Shown here piece after piece: positions 10,518 through 22,573 of a stretch of DNA of 64,000 nt. The notes below the pieces were generated by a model. That model worked only from the letters and a program-made list of their open reading frames with translations. It was not told the origin of the DNA and ran no database searches. The position numbers were made by a program, and so were the translations under genes. The stretch comes from Paulinella micropora. Taxonomy: Eukaryota > Cercozoa > Imbricatea > Euglyphida > Paulinellidae. The stretch lies in the NCBI GenBank assembly GCA_019918135.1, contig WBZZ01006672.1, positions 1 through 64,000 on the forward strand, written 5' to 3'. The stretch's first letter is position 1, and every line of letters begins with the position of its first letter.

Positions 10518-10945
10518 ACATACATATATACATACGTGCATACATACATACATACATACATACATGTATACAATACATACGCACGTACGTACGTACGTAT
10601 ACATACGTACATACGCATATACGCACGTACATATGTACATACATACGTACGTACGTACGTACATACATACGTACATACATACATACACGCACCATACGTA
10701 CATACGTACATACATACGTACGTACGTACGTGCGTACATACATACATACATACATACGTACATACATACATACATACATACATACATACATACATGCATA
10801 CATACATACTACATATGTATGTATATGTATGTATGTATATGTATGTATGTATATGTATGTATGTATATGTATGTATGTATGCATGTATGCATGTATGTAT
10901 GTATGTATGTATGTATGTATGTATGTATGCATGTATGCATGTATG
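10140..10945. repeat. Large (GTAT/ACAT)n tetranucleotide array
   Basis: About 800 bp of GTAT, then ACAT with ACGT and CTTA variants, then GTAT again from about 10812. The strand sense switches inside the array, so its halves can pair. Long Tyr/Val/Cys/Met or His/Thr/Ile frames here are translations of the repeat, not genes. Confidence 0.97.
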
Positions 10946-11299
10946 AAGGAATGAAGGAATGATGTTGCCATTGTGGTCGGTGTGCCCTCATTGAAATATT
11001 CATTTTTGTTTATATCTATTGGCATATGTAGCATTACAGTAGGTTTGCTCAAGCATGGGTGATGGGCAACGCTAGTAGCGACCGCAAGTCAGCCATTCCT
11101 GCTGAGCTCGATGGCTTGCTGCGGCTGCCCCCGCGCGACGCCTTGCGAGGCCTGTATGCCTGGTCCGCAGGAGGTGCCCTAGAAATTTGATCCCCGTCAT
11201 GACAGCTCTCTAATTTTTTAGAGGATCAATCAAACCTGCGATCTTTGTCGGCTGCTGAATTAGAATGCGTGCGTGATCGCATATCTGATAACAAGGTTC
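10946..11299. other. Spacer, nothing recognised
   Basis: GC-moderate stretch without a supported coding frame or RNA. Confidence 0.35.
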
Positions 11300-12250
11300 C
11301 TTAGTTCAGGCACGTCTGCTTACTTATGTGCCTTGCGATGTTGCATAGGTAGCTCTGGCATCCATGGCTGAATATTTATCCTCAGGTCTGCATTATTCTT
11401 GCTTCTGTTCCTATGCTGCTCTGGGTCTGCAGACAGTATATCTGAAGGTGACGCTCGCCTTGTCATTCTTTTATTCCATAATCTGGCTTCTCCAAGGGTT
11501 ACATTTCCAGCTTAGTATGGGCATACCTTACATATTTTCATTTAGATCCAGAGCCCTTCCAGCTTTCGAATCGCTCCAAGCCGTACTCCACAGCTGAAGG
11601 AAATGCGCTTAGAGGGATTCTTGAAGGTTGTTGCTGTTACATGGTTTGGCGAGGCAACTTGGGCATCTGTGTGTCTTTTAGAAGTGCCTCAAACACTTCA
11701 ATGATGGGAAAGTCCCAGGTCACAATTTTGTTTGCTTTGAGGCAACACTTAAGAAAGCATTTTTACTGCAGCCACCAAGCATGTAATACAACATCTAGTG
11801 AACGTTATTCGCCTGGTGGACGGAGGACCGGTACCAACTCGAATAATGTTTTTTATATCAATTTGGCCTCGCTTATTTTCGCTGCTTTCAATGTGTCCAG
11901 GATCGCCTCAAACTCAGAACAGCGTTCGAAGAAGCTGCAGCCCACAATATCACCATCAGAGCCTTTTATCGTAGCCCTCTATTTGATGCGGAGCTCGTCA
12001 ACCTTATATTTAAGTTTATCTAGTGTTGATGTATTACGGTAATTAGGGGGGATCATGAGAACTTAGGATCGTGGACTGCTCAGAGGTGCTCTCTGCTGGT
12101 TTATTCGTCTCCCAGGCGTCCCCGGTCGAATCACTTACCAGCTCCAAACGGTACTTTGATACAGAACTCTTTACAGAGTAACTGAATCCCGCCAAACGAT
12201 CCAATAGACTCCTAAGTCTCCACTTTGAACAGAGAGCTAAACTACACAAA
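11300..12250 (-). pseudogene. Possible decayed coding region of unknown identity
   Basis: Minus-strand frames through this stretch contain protein-like segments such as LDKLKYKVDELRIK and FEAILDTLKAAKISEAKL, helix-like text separated by several interruptions and frame changes. No family is recognised, so it could be a decayed host gene or part of an old element. It is offered only because the peptide texture is unlike the random frames on either side. Confidence 0.25.
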
Positions 12251-14410
12251 GTAAATTGGCATTGGTGCCACCAATGCCATCCCAGACCAGTAATTCACAT
12301 CTAAGTGTCACTGTCACTCTCTCTAACGAACTACCGTAAATGCCGCTTATATTAATCTCATCACCTATTTAACTTCCTAAGCCGAGTCCCCTTGTAGGCG
12401 CAGATAGGTAAATATGCGACCTTTTCTTATGCCCTTATAGATAGTGATGTATAGATGAGCTATGTCTAGTCAAGATATAGTTATACCCCGGCGTTTCTAC
12501 GTATACTTTGAGCCGGTTGAAAACGATAATATTAAGACAAGTAACCGGTACTACTTTTACACTGAATAATATTATCGTTAGGGCGAACAATAGGAAATGG
12601 CTCGGACTCTGTTTCCTTTTTGTTGCTTGGCTCTGATAGTCTCCTACATTTTCCCATCATACTAGTTTCCTCTCTCTGTGCAGTGTAGAGGAGGCTCGGA
12701 AGATTATGTTATCATCAGTCTCAGAGTGCTTGGATTGAGTGGATATAGACCCAGGCTTACAATAAATAATATCATAGGCTTTCTGATCTTAACCGACAAA
12801 AGCCTGAGTGGCCCAGATTCCCAGCCTTCAATATTTTTTCTATATTCTGCTCAAATCCATTGAAGCAGGTTGAGAAAAGCCCCTCCCCTAAGAGAAAGAA
12901 AAAGGAAGGGTGGTGGAGGAGCGTAGGAAGCTGAGGAGCTGAGGAGGTGTGAGGAGTGTGCAGTGAACTTGTGAAAAAAAAAACTAAGTGAAACTTAGCA
13001 CAGAGGCCCGGGCTCAAACGAGAAATTATATGCAAAAAAATGCGCAAGTGCTGGGGCTGCAACTTCATGGCCACATACAGTTTGGGGCGTCTGAGGTCGT
13101 CAATCTTAATATCACCCTCTATGTTAAAGTGGGAGACTCAGCCTCCTCGTCTGCATCAGTGTCCCAACTAGTCTACCCCGGCCAGAACTTGTCCTTTGTG
13201 CGGCCATAATCATCCGACTTACAATATACAGATGAATGACTTTAATGATTACACCGCGTCCAACAGTAACGGACGACTGAAACGAATGGTAGGTATTAAG
13301 AACGGAACAATAACTGGACCCACTTGTGGCCCCGGGGGCAGATATACCCACTCGGTCCACAAAGGTGGATTGGCATTAATTGTTCTGATACTGGATCTAA
13401 CCGTATAACCCGGTTAAATACATGGAGATATTAGTTACCAGCCTATTACCTAACACTCCCCCGGATTACTTTAGATTAGGTACAAACTGTGACATAATTA
13501 AAGATAATCCTTCAAGTCTGTGGAAATATATATTAGACAAAAATGATGAAAAATTAAATTATTATTACAGCTATCGACTATCCACTCCCTCACACTCTCG
13601 TAGAAGTAGATACATCGGCTCCGCTAACAGGGTTGTCCCATTCGAAGCTATGCCCCGGCCCATAGCATAGGCACGCATGATTCACGCACCGTAGTCCCAT
13701 GTTAGCAGTGTGACGTCGGTAGAAGAGCTCTCGCACCCCTCAAGTGATATCCCTTAATCTAACTACCGTAAAACTGCCTTGCCAGAAACTTAAATTATTT
13801 CTAACTTATTACAAGGGGAGACTCTAATTTGTTACATTAAAATATCATATTATGATAAACTGACGATTTGCAAATATGACTTGATCCCAAATAACAGAAT
13901 TAGAAAAATATGCGCTAGCTGTGACCATTGCATATAAAGTGATCATCATGTAAAACTTACAAAAATAGAAGCGTTCTTGCTAGCTAGCAGAATGCAGTAT
14001 GGTGAGCATTGTCAGGTTCCCTGCAATGTTGACAAAACATAAAACATCAAATGATCGTCAATTTGCGTTAAATCCGCAATCCCGTAATAAACCCGTCTGC
14101 ACACCCCAGTACAATCTCATGAATGAGAAATCACAGAAATGATAAACGTGCAGAGTGACATGAAGCCTATGGATGAAATGAAAGCAAACGCACAAATATA
14201 TGATGCACATACAATAATAGAACAACGAAAACAGGTATAAATACTTACTATTCAGCCGAACAAGCATGGCATATATATCATATACATAACAGACAAAGAT
14301 TATGTCAATATCAACGCTAATAGTGTCAACGATAGCGATTCACATAGATCAACTACAGGACAACAAACAAACATGCTGGGCCGTGAACAGCCTACAAAAG
14401 CAGTCATCTA
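12251..14410. other. Intergenic, no gene supported
   Basis: Mixed AT-rich sequence. The only structure seen is a short inverted repeat (AACGATAATATT at 12522-12533 with its complement at 12568-12579). Small open frames near 12,678, 12,988, 13,196 and 13,422 lack recognisable features. Confidence 0.4.
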
Positions 14411-14518
14411 ATGTATGTATGTATGTATGTATATATGCATGTATGTATGTATGTATGTATGCATGCATGTATGTATGTATGTATGTATGTATGTATGCAT
14501 GTATGTATGTATGTATGT
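14411..14518. repeat. (GTAT)n microsatellite with GCAT variants
   Basis: About 108 bp of tetranucleotide repeat, the same type as the large array at 10.1-10.9 kb. Confidence 0.95.
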
Positions 14519-15362
14519 GCGATCCTGACACTGCCTACAGGCCTTAGAGAGTGTTGGGCACTTTGGTCATCAGACGATAGTGTGGGACAAGTTAAGCGTT
14601 GATCACATCCTAAGCCGGACTGTGGTTAGCCAAACCCCCCTTGGGGATTCAACTCCTGTCCTCCAGCTTTTGCGAGTGCCGCCGTATAAAAATACGTACA
14701 TACCCTGCCTGAAGCACCTGCTTGTAATATGTATATAGCCATAGCATATAAATAAACATGTAACCAAGGAACAACTTATGACAACATAATGAACCAGTAC
14801 TATGTTGAACGCGCAACATTACCAACATTACATCAGAAAACATCAACATGAAGGCAATAGGTTGTATCTTAACGTGAATTACATAATCACATCCGACGGT
14901 TATCATAGGATACAAGCATATACCGAGAAATATGAGCGATCCGATCACATGACAACTATGTCTACGATTTAGCTACACTAACAGAACTAGAACCATATTA
15001 ACTAGCTTCTTGGTGGCCTAAATTGGGTCTTCTTAGTTTACGATCTATATGTATGGCCTTAACTATTATTATACTATTACTATGACATTAACTTCGATTA
15101 AGTCCATATAGCAAAGTAGACCATCGACACATGCGATATAATCTAAATTTCATGTATAAACTTCTAATGTCGCAATAACAGAAAACAATAGTGGTGGCTC
15201 TCTCTCCCCCTCACTTTTCGGAGTGTAATGTAGCAAAAGTGAGTTTAGTTGATAAGTATTTAGACATTAAAGGAGATGAAAGCAAAATACACAAACAATG
15301 AAAACATAACAAACAATAATGTCATATACGCATGGTGCAGCATGCATGATACAACAAGTAAT
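14519..15362. other. Spacer, nothing recognised
   Basis: AT-rich sequence leading into copia element A. It may hold the 3' untranslated region or LTR of that element, but no matching second LTR is present to prove it. Confidence 0.35.
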
Positions 15363-17857
15363 CTATTCTGCTGGCATTTCTACCGCGACGTGCCCGGAGA
15401 TGGGGAAAATTGCGTAAATGGAAGAGATTAAGTCAGATAATCCGCCACATTCTTCTTTGACGCAATCTTGTACAATTGCGCCATGCATGCACGGACCTTG
15501 CACGGCATCTGTCAACCGGGTAATGAAAACGCACCGCGATATGTTTAGTACGGTTCTCACCAAGGCCTCGAGCTGACAACGAAATAGCTCCTGAGTTATT
15601 CTCAAGTATCGGGATAATTCCCGGCGAATAACCCATATCTTCAAGCACCTTCCTAATGGCCTCTGCTTCCCTAGCCGCCTCATTAGCGGCTACAATTTCA
15701 GCTTCTACAGTCGAATTCGCAACGACAGACTGCAACTTGGAGAAAACTGAAATCGGGGTCATGTGGAAGAAGAAAATTAAACCACTGCGAGATCTTCTGT
15801 CCTCAAGACGAGAAGCGAAATCGGAATCGCAATAACCGATCACAGGGGTCTTTTGGCGGACTTCTTTTGGAATCTCCCCCTCACCGAGCTTCACCTAGTT
15901 CTGGGCCAAATGAGTGGGGTCTATGTCCTGAAATGATTCCATCACGGGTGATCCGCAAAATGGCCTGTGCTTCCGCTCCCCCTGCTTGGCGTAATCCCAC
16001 ATAGAAGTGATAATCTTATCGGCTCACAGGGAGTAACAAAAATCTGCAAATCTTATCGATACGCGAATACGCACGAAGGGGGTTCGGAACCATAGCCAAA
16101 GCTGCCATGTTCAGGGCACAAACAATCAAGGGCTGAGTGTTGACTGCAACGAAAAGTAAGACACCAATGAGGGTACGGAGGTCGTACTCCAAAATGGGAT
16201 GTCCGGGCTTGAGAGGACGGACCGCATCAGAGGTATTGGGGGACTTGGCGGGAATAGCGCCGTCGTAGCCAAGCTTGAGCAAAACTGCTTTAATATAAAC
16301 CCTGTGATGTACAAGAATGCCATTCTCGAAATGATCGAGCGAAATGTTCTTGAACGAAGTGGCTATGCCAAGGTCCTTACATCTCAATCCGCTCTTCTGA
16401 AAGAATTTAACTAACTCTAAGTGCTCCCTCTCGATGGCTACATGCAATCCATCATCAACATGAAAGGGGATCAATGTGGTGTGCAATGGGTCGTTGTTCT
16501 TCATAATCGCGTACGATGCCTTGTCAATGGCAAGTGGCTTAAACCCAAATTTAACCACAATCTCATTCAAAACGTCATACCATAATCTTCCTGATTCAGG
16601 ATGACCATAATAAGCTTTAAGAATGAGCCACACCCATCCAACACGCTCAAAACCAGGTTGAGGATGTGCATAGATAGTGTAAGGCATGATAGCGAACAAA
16701 TATGCAGTGACAAATTCAACAAGCCTTAAATCTCTGTTATGAACAGCAGCGTGTGCAATAAACATGAGAAATGTGCGGTGATGAGCAGTAGGGGAATATG
16801 TACGCTTAGCATTAAAGTGAATGCCAGATTCCATCAAATCTCCCCTTATGGCCGTTCGGGTCTTGCAATAAGTACCACCTTTAGGCGGGTCTGGCTTTAC
16901 CGCGTCTACCCATGTCAATGGTATTATCTTACTGCCACATCTCCTCGCCTCTGTCTCTCTCACCCATTCAAACGATCTCAACTCGTCTTGCTGTTTTATC
17001 TCTTTCTCTCTCGCTGCCTTTTTGTCTTGTGGTTTGATGTCGGGTGGCAGTTCAATGGCAGAGTAAAAACAAGCATTATGAGCAAAATCTGGCACTACCT
17101 CAAGCAATTTGGCGGCAGACAATATGGGCGGTGGTTGTGTTGGCACTATAGTAGCTGGTGCTACACTAATTGGAGGAGCAACCGATTGCTTCTGGGGTCT
17201 AACCCTCTTCTGGCCCTCAGGTATGAGATTATCACCTGATATCTCACCCTGTGTCCAGGAACGGAAAGTAGCGGGATTGGGCTTATGAGGAGATAATACC
17301 GACTGAGTTTGTTCTCCTTCGTCCAACTTGGGCACAACTGGGACTCCTAATTTAACTTCTGGGGTGTTAATAAGACTGGTCGTACCAACTGAAATAATAC
17401 TATATTTTTCTATCTCACCATCTAACATTTTCTCCGCTTTACCCTCTCCAAAGTCTATGTAATGTGTAGGTTCCATTCTTCCTGAGATTGCCCTTAAAGC
17501 TCCCCCTGGACGAACACGTCCCTTTCTGATATGTATGCGCCACTGCTCTCCGTATTGGGTCTGAGCCAATTTTTGTCCAAATTCTGGGGCAGGAACTGCT
17601 TAGTAACTTTAACTTCCTGTAAAGGGGTCCAGTTGGTTCGACAGTCTTACCTTCTTACCCTTCTTTTTGGGAAAGGCTATCGAACTAACTGGCGGTGCAC
17701 TGACACTCTCTTCGGCTGTGGGTTTCCTCCTGGATCACGGACTTGTGGGGTGACCGGTGGGGGCAACGGTTCGACATCCGTATCACTATCACTTTCCACA
17801 GCCACAACTTCCTGTTCCACAACTACGGTAGACCTATAAGCACCCGAAATGGGCAAA
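15363..17857 (-). mobile_element. Copia LTR retrotransposon A, pol portion (broken fossil)
   Basis: Minus-strand Ty1/copia pol. From the 5' side come a Pro- and charge-rich linker, a reverse transcriptase (LTWVDAVKPDPPK, ILKAYYGHPESGRLWYDVL, then the HVDDG catalytic box near 16,455) and an RNase H (YCDSDFASRLEDRRSRSG, near 15,830-15,780). The right end abuts the 5' LTR of element B, which suggests that B landed beside or inside A. LTRs for A are not identified. It is broken, with a few breaks visible, and looks old. Confidence 0.9.
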
Positions 17858-17861
17858 CCTA

Positions 17862-18334
17862 TTAGCATATAGCATACGCTAGGGGTAATAGAGCGAGAGG
17901 AACTTACAGTCAGTCTCCTTACACAATGTTCACTGGTGCCACCAGTCACCATATTTCATAATATGCGGTATATTTCCACTTTACCCTGATACACTTCCCT
18001 TTATTATTATTTTGATTTTCCATTCGTTGTCATCGCTCAACAATGCATTATTATCAGAACTTTCCCTCGCTATTATCATTTACACTGTGCGGTAGTTGCG
18101 TAATACTATCCCGTCACACTGAGTCCAGATTACACTTCCGAATATTCTAAGGATAGCGAAGAAAGTTCTGATATACTTTTTATGCATCTTGCGAGTAAAC
18201 CTTGTTTCATTCAGTAAACCTATTTTCACGGACTTTGGGAGTCTCTTTCTACTTGAAAGATCAACTCTAGGTTTACCCCGCCCTCATCATCGTGAATATT
18301 AATAATGTTACCTACAGGAGGAATGCAGGGCATT
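17862..18334 (+). repeat. Copia B, 5' LTR
   Basis: Starts TTAGCATATAGCATAC and aligns with 22133-22573 and with the reverse complement of 28112-28557. It ends just before GGTTATGAGCC (18335-18345), which matches the complement of an initiator-tRNA-Met anticodon stem-loop. The gag start codon at 18305 therefore lies inside the LTR. Confidence 0.8.
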
Positions 18335-18345
18335 GGTTATGAGCC
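18335..18345 (+). promoter_or_regulatory. Putative primer binding site, initiator-Met anticodon type
   Basis: GGTTATGAGCC is complementary to the anticodon stem-loop of a eukaryotic initiator tRNA-Met. Internal tRNA-half priming of this kind is known from Drosophila copia. The site overlaps the first gag codons. Confidence 0.55.
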
Positions 18346-21300
18346 TGCGAGGGTCGCGCTCAGGGTGCCTACCTTACCGCGCTCGACATCGAATGCCGTC
18401 AAGGACGCGCAGGCCTCGAGAACTGGAGGTTCTCTGTTCTGCAATTCTTTATTGGCTACGACCCAAAGGTACTTATCTTTCTACGCGACGATCGAGCACC
18501 ACTCTCACGAGCGGAGCTTAAGCTGGCGATTACGCCGCCACCCCTCCCACCACCCCCACCACTATCATTGTCATCGTGGTCGAGTTCGACTACGACTACG
18601 GCTACGGCAACCGCCACTGCGACTTATGATCCTTACGCGGCACTGCGAGCAACGGTGGCGGCTCTGGGCGGTGACCCAACTTGGGAAGAGCTTGAAAATG
18701 CATTACCTGCAACGTTACGTATTCAACTGGTAACAAGAGTTATGGTTATGCTGTCTGAGGCGATGGCCAACAACAACCACGCGTTACTCATCTTGCGACG
18801 AGCTGGACGCCATGGGAAAGGTGGAATGCTTCGCATGAACGCTACGCTCAACTAGGAGCTATCTCGGCGGCGAGTCTTATTCATCAACATGGTCATGACC
18901 GTATCAAGCCAAACGACAATCCGCAGAAGTGGCTCGACTTATACGTCTACAGGTACGACATGTTGGCTGAACGCAAATAAGAATTCTCCGATCAGTACAA
19001 ATGTATTAATTTAATTGAAAAGTTGGAGGCAGCTGCGCCCTACCATTCAAGGATTTCGGACGTGCTTGCTACTTTAGTAAGGACGACACCGACAAGCCTA
19101 ACTTCGACGAGCTGGTAGCGATGGCACGGGAGCAGATGCAGGCAATGTCTTTGCTGTTTGAGCAGAAGCGAGCTCCGAAGGCTGAGCCTGCTTACTACGC
19201 CAACGCCGCCGGCAAGGGAGGCCAAGGTAGAATTGCCTTCAAAGGTAGTTGTTACGCGTGTGGCCGTAACCACATGATCAAGAATTGCCGACTACAATGC
19301 CAACGGCCCGAGTGTTCCAGTAAACCAAAGCACCTTGGTGCTGAATATACGGTCATGGGTCCTAGTAGGACTGACAACAACAACGGAACGAACCATGGGT
19401 ACAATAGGTACAACGGGTGAGGACGCGGACGCGGACGCGGACGTGGACGCGGACGCGGACGTGGACGCGGCGGACGTGGGCGAGGGCTCAGCGACAGACA
19501 ACGCAACGGACGCAACGATCAAGGGGGCAATTGGCAATCTCAGGTCAATATTGCTGACGAACCCGCCTACGTGATTGATAACACAGCCCCGCTCAATGAC
19601 GCCTGGGCTTGCCTTGGTATTGCTGATCTGGAACGCATCGAGCGGAGGGTACGCAATCCTTCCCCCGCATGATCTACGAAAGTGACTCTGAACCAGACAC
19701 TGATGAGGAGTTCATCGACGACTACTACGGGAGACACAGATGGAGCTTCGATAGCGACGCCGACAATGAAGACGCTCCTGATGACGACTTCGACGACTGC
19801 AAAGGGAGCGACCAGAAGGGAAGCTGCGTGTCTGATGATCAAGACCCTTGCCCAGCACTGGTTGATGTAGGCAAGAACAGCGGTTTTGGGATCGACAGGC
19901 CCGATGGCGAACGAGCTCCGCCGCAACCAATGAAATGCAGTGTTGTTATGCACGGGACTGCCACAACTCCGGCTCTTGCTGACCACTTAGCTGAAAGGGC
20001 CAACATCGAACGATGGCGACTACAAAACCCGCAGACCAGGCTGCCCCTTTGTGCACACATCGCCATCAACGGAGCGTGCGCCTTCGCAGAGTGTCCTTTG
20101 CTGCTGCAGGACAACCGGTGCATACTGGCTTTGTAGATGCAGTCAAGCACAACGAATCCACGGGCGAGAAATAGTATAAATCCCTGCTTGTAATGTTCGG
20201 AAATAGAATGCTCCTGGACCAATACGAATACTATAGTCGTATGAAACATCTGCACCGGTTGACTTTCACTTTGTCCTGTTGGTTCTTTGCTCCGTCATGG
20301 TAGCCTTAAACGCACTCATCAAGATGATTGACTTCTCCCAAGCGTACATTCACGCGGACATGGAAGATATTATCTTCGCCGTTCCTCCAGAGGAATTTCG
20401 CAAGAAAGACGAACCGTTTGCGATCTGGAGAGTGCTGAAAGCACTCTACGGTTCTCTTCAAGCTGGACGTCGCTGGCACGACCACGTTGCGAGGTTTCTG
20501 CGCAAGTTGGGTTATCTACAATCAACCATAGACACTTGTGTTTTCTTTGAACAAATTCTAGTAACAACGGGTACTGCGTTTCCGCCGTCGTGTACCAGCG
20601 ATCCTAAAGCGCTACCGACGATATGCTGGTATTCTGTTTCCTCAATGAACAGTTCGCCAACTTGAAGCGAGCCCTAATGGCTGCAAAATTTCGGTACAAG
20701 GACTTGGATGATGTTCGTGTTTTCACCGGACTACAATTTAGGCGCTTCCCGAATGGATTGCTCATACACCAACGCGCATACATTAGGGGTCTGTTACGCG
20801 ATCGTAACTACACCAACTCCAACCCAACACGAACCCCTTTCACAGTTCAGGAACCAGCCCCGGCACCGGCCGGTTCCCCGCTCCGTCAGTGGTCTCTTCC
20901 AAAACTTACAGGTGAGCTCATGTGGCCTGCATCTATGACGCAGCCGCATATCGCCTTCGCTGTCAACAGGCGGTGCATTTTCGGCCACCAGGCACCAGAC
21001 GTGGCCTACGCGTTTGTCGGCCGCATCTACCGCCATCTTCGAGAAGAAAAGGGATTGGATTTTCCCTTCCAATATTAAGATTGACAAACTTGAATTTACT
21101 TCATACTCCGACTCGGATTTCGCCAATTGCCGCTTCACCCGACGATCACGGAATGGAGAAATTCATTTGCTTTCTGGCCCGGTCCACTGAAACTCAAAAA
21201 GAGAAACCATAGTAGTACTTTCTACCATGGACGCGGAAGTCATTTCGCTATCACAGACGGCGCGTACCACCGTTGCCATTCAAAGCTTCTTATCGGAGAT

Positions 21301-22132
21301 GAAGGTTCCGATACACATGCCGTCCGTGATCCATGCTGACAACAAAGGCTCTATCACAGCATCTACCAACGGGCTCGGCGGCCCCCGATCGCGACATTTG
21401 CAGATCAAACATCATTATGTGGTCGAGCAAGTTCGGGAACAACGCATTACTGTACGATATGTCCCTACCCATGAAAATTTTGCTGACTTGTTCACGAAGC
21501 CACTGCCCACCCCGCAATTCAGGCGTTTGTGTGATCAGTTCATGGTTTCCTTGAGCAACTACTTCGCCGATGATGAAGACTCAATCCTGGACTCAGTCCC
21601 ACACGTTGCACCGAAACCAAAGAAAAAGACGACCAAAAAGGCGTCACCGGAGATCAAGTCACACGCTTCTGTATAGAAGCACGATCCGCATCCCAACTAT
21701 ATTTGGACAGTAGTGGCTATAGAACGTGGCAGAACTACTGCGCTTCATACGGACTACGATGATCAGCCCAAACGAAGACAAGTGAACGAGATATGACCCT
21801 ATACCACCTTCAATAGGGACTTGATTATATGTGAATCGCTATGATGCGAGTGCTCTAGTTCGCGAAGTGGAAGGATCAGCATAACGTTGGATTGATCCCG
21901 AGCTAATGTCTTGTTCTCTTCCGCCCCATTCAAGGGGGGGGAGAAATTCATTTCCTTTATACGTATAAGCCAAGGACCCTTCCACAGTGTAGGACTCGGT
22001 TAATCTAGTGACTTTAGGTAAATATATATTAAACGATGCTCATTGCGCACTTTCAATGTGCTGTTTTCTACCGCACATAAACGTACACTATTGATTTTGC
22101 ACTAACGCCAGATATTGAGTTCAAGGGGGAAA

Positions 22133-22573
22133 TTGGCATACACTGAATGCTAGTGATTATAGAACATTGTGGAACTCTATCATATTTACTGGTTTGCACC
22201 TGTCACCATATTTCATATTATCTGATCTATTACCAGTTTGCCCTACAGCATTTCCCTCTCATCATATCTTGATTTCTCATTCGCTATCGCACTACTTTCC
22301 TTGACTATTACGATAACTTTCTCCCGCATTATTGTTGCCACTGGAATAATTGCGATAGAGTAATACATTGTACTTCAAGATAGTTCTACGCATTCCGTAG
22401 AATATTCTGGCCTTCTTTTCATTACGTCGTGCAAGTAAATCGTGTCTTTCTCAGTAAATCTAATTTCACCAATCGTGAAAGTGTGCTCCTACACGGGAGA
22501 CTATCATTAGGTTTACCCCGCTCAACTCATAAACTTAGTAATAATGTTCCCCGCAGGAGGAAATACGGGAATT
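22133..22573 (+). repeat. Copia B, 3' LTR
   Basis: Follows the polypurine tract TCAAGGGGGAAA. It is nearly identical to the LTR of element C (28112-28557, opposite strand), much closer than to the 5' LTR of its own element. It ends in the first gag codons, as expected if gag begins inside the LTR. Element C starts directly after it. Confidence 0.85.

Larger units (their letters stand above)
17862..22573 (+). mobile_element. Copia LTR retrotransposon B (broken fossil)
   Basis: A plus-strand copia element bounded by two related LTRs. The parts seen are gag with a zinc knuckle (CYACGRNHMIKNCRLQC, near 19,250), an Arg/Gly-rich and then Asp/Glu-rich segment, reverse transcriptase (IDFSQAYIHADMEDI and ALYGSLQAGRRWHD, 20.3-21.1 kb) and RNase H (MDAEVISLSQTARTT, HADNKGS, near 21.2-21.6 kb). 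A polypurine tract lies at 22121-22132. The two LTRs are clearly diverged from each other, so this is an old or recombined copy. It is broken, with roughly ten breaks. Confidence 0.9.

Noticed and set aside
10030-11052. Several long open frames of Met-Tyr-Val-Cys or His-Thr-Tyr-Ile repeats
   Set aside because: They are translations of the GTAT/ACAT array in all frames and have no unique sequence.
14540-14660. Second tRNA-like sequence near GGGGATTCAACTCC
   Set aside because: It resembles a B box but no convincing A box or stem pairing was found.
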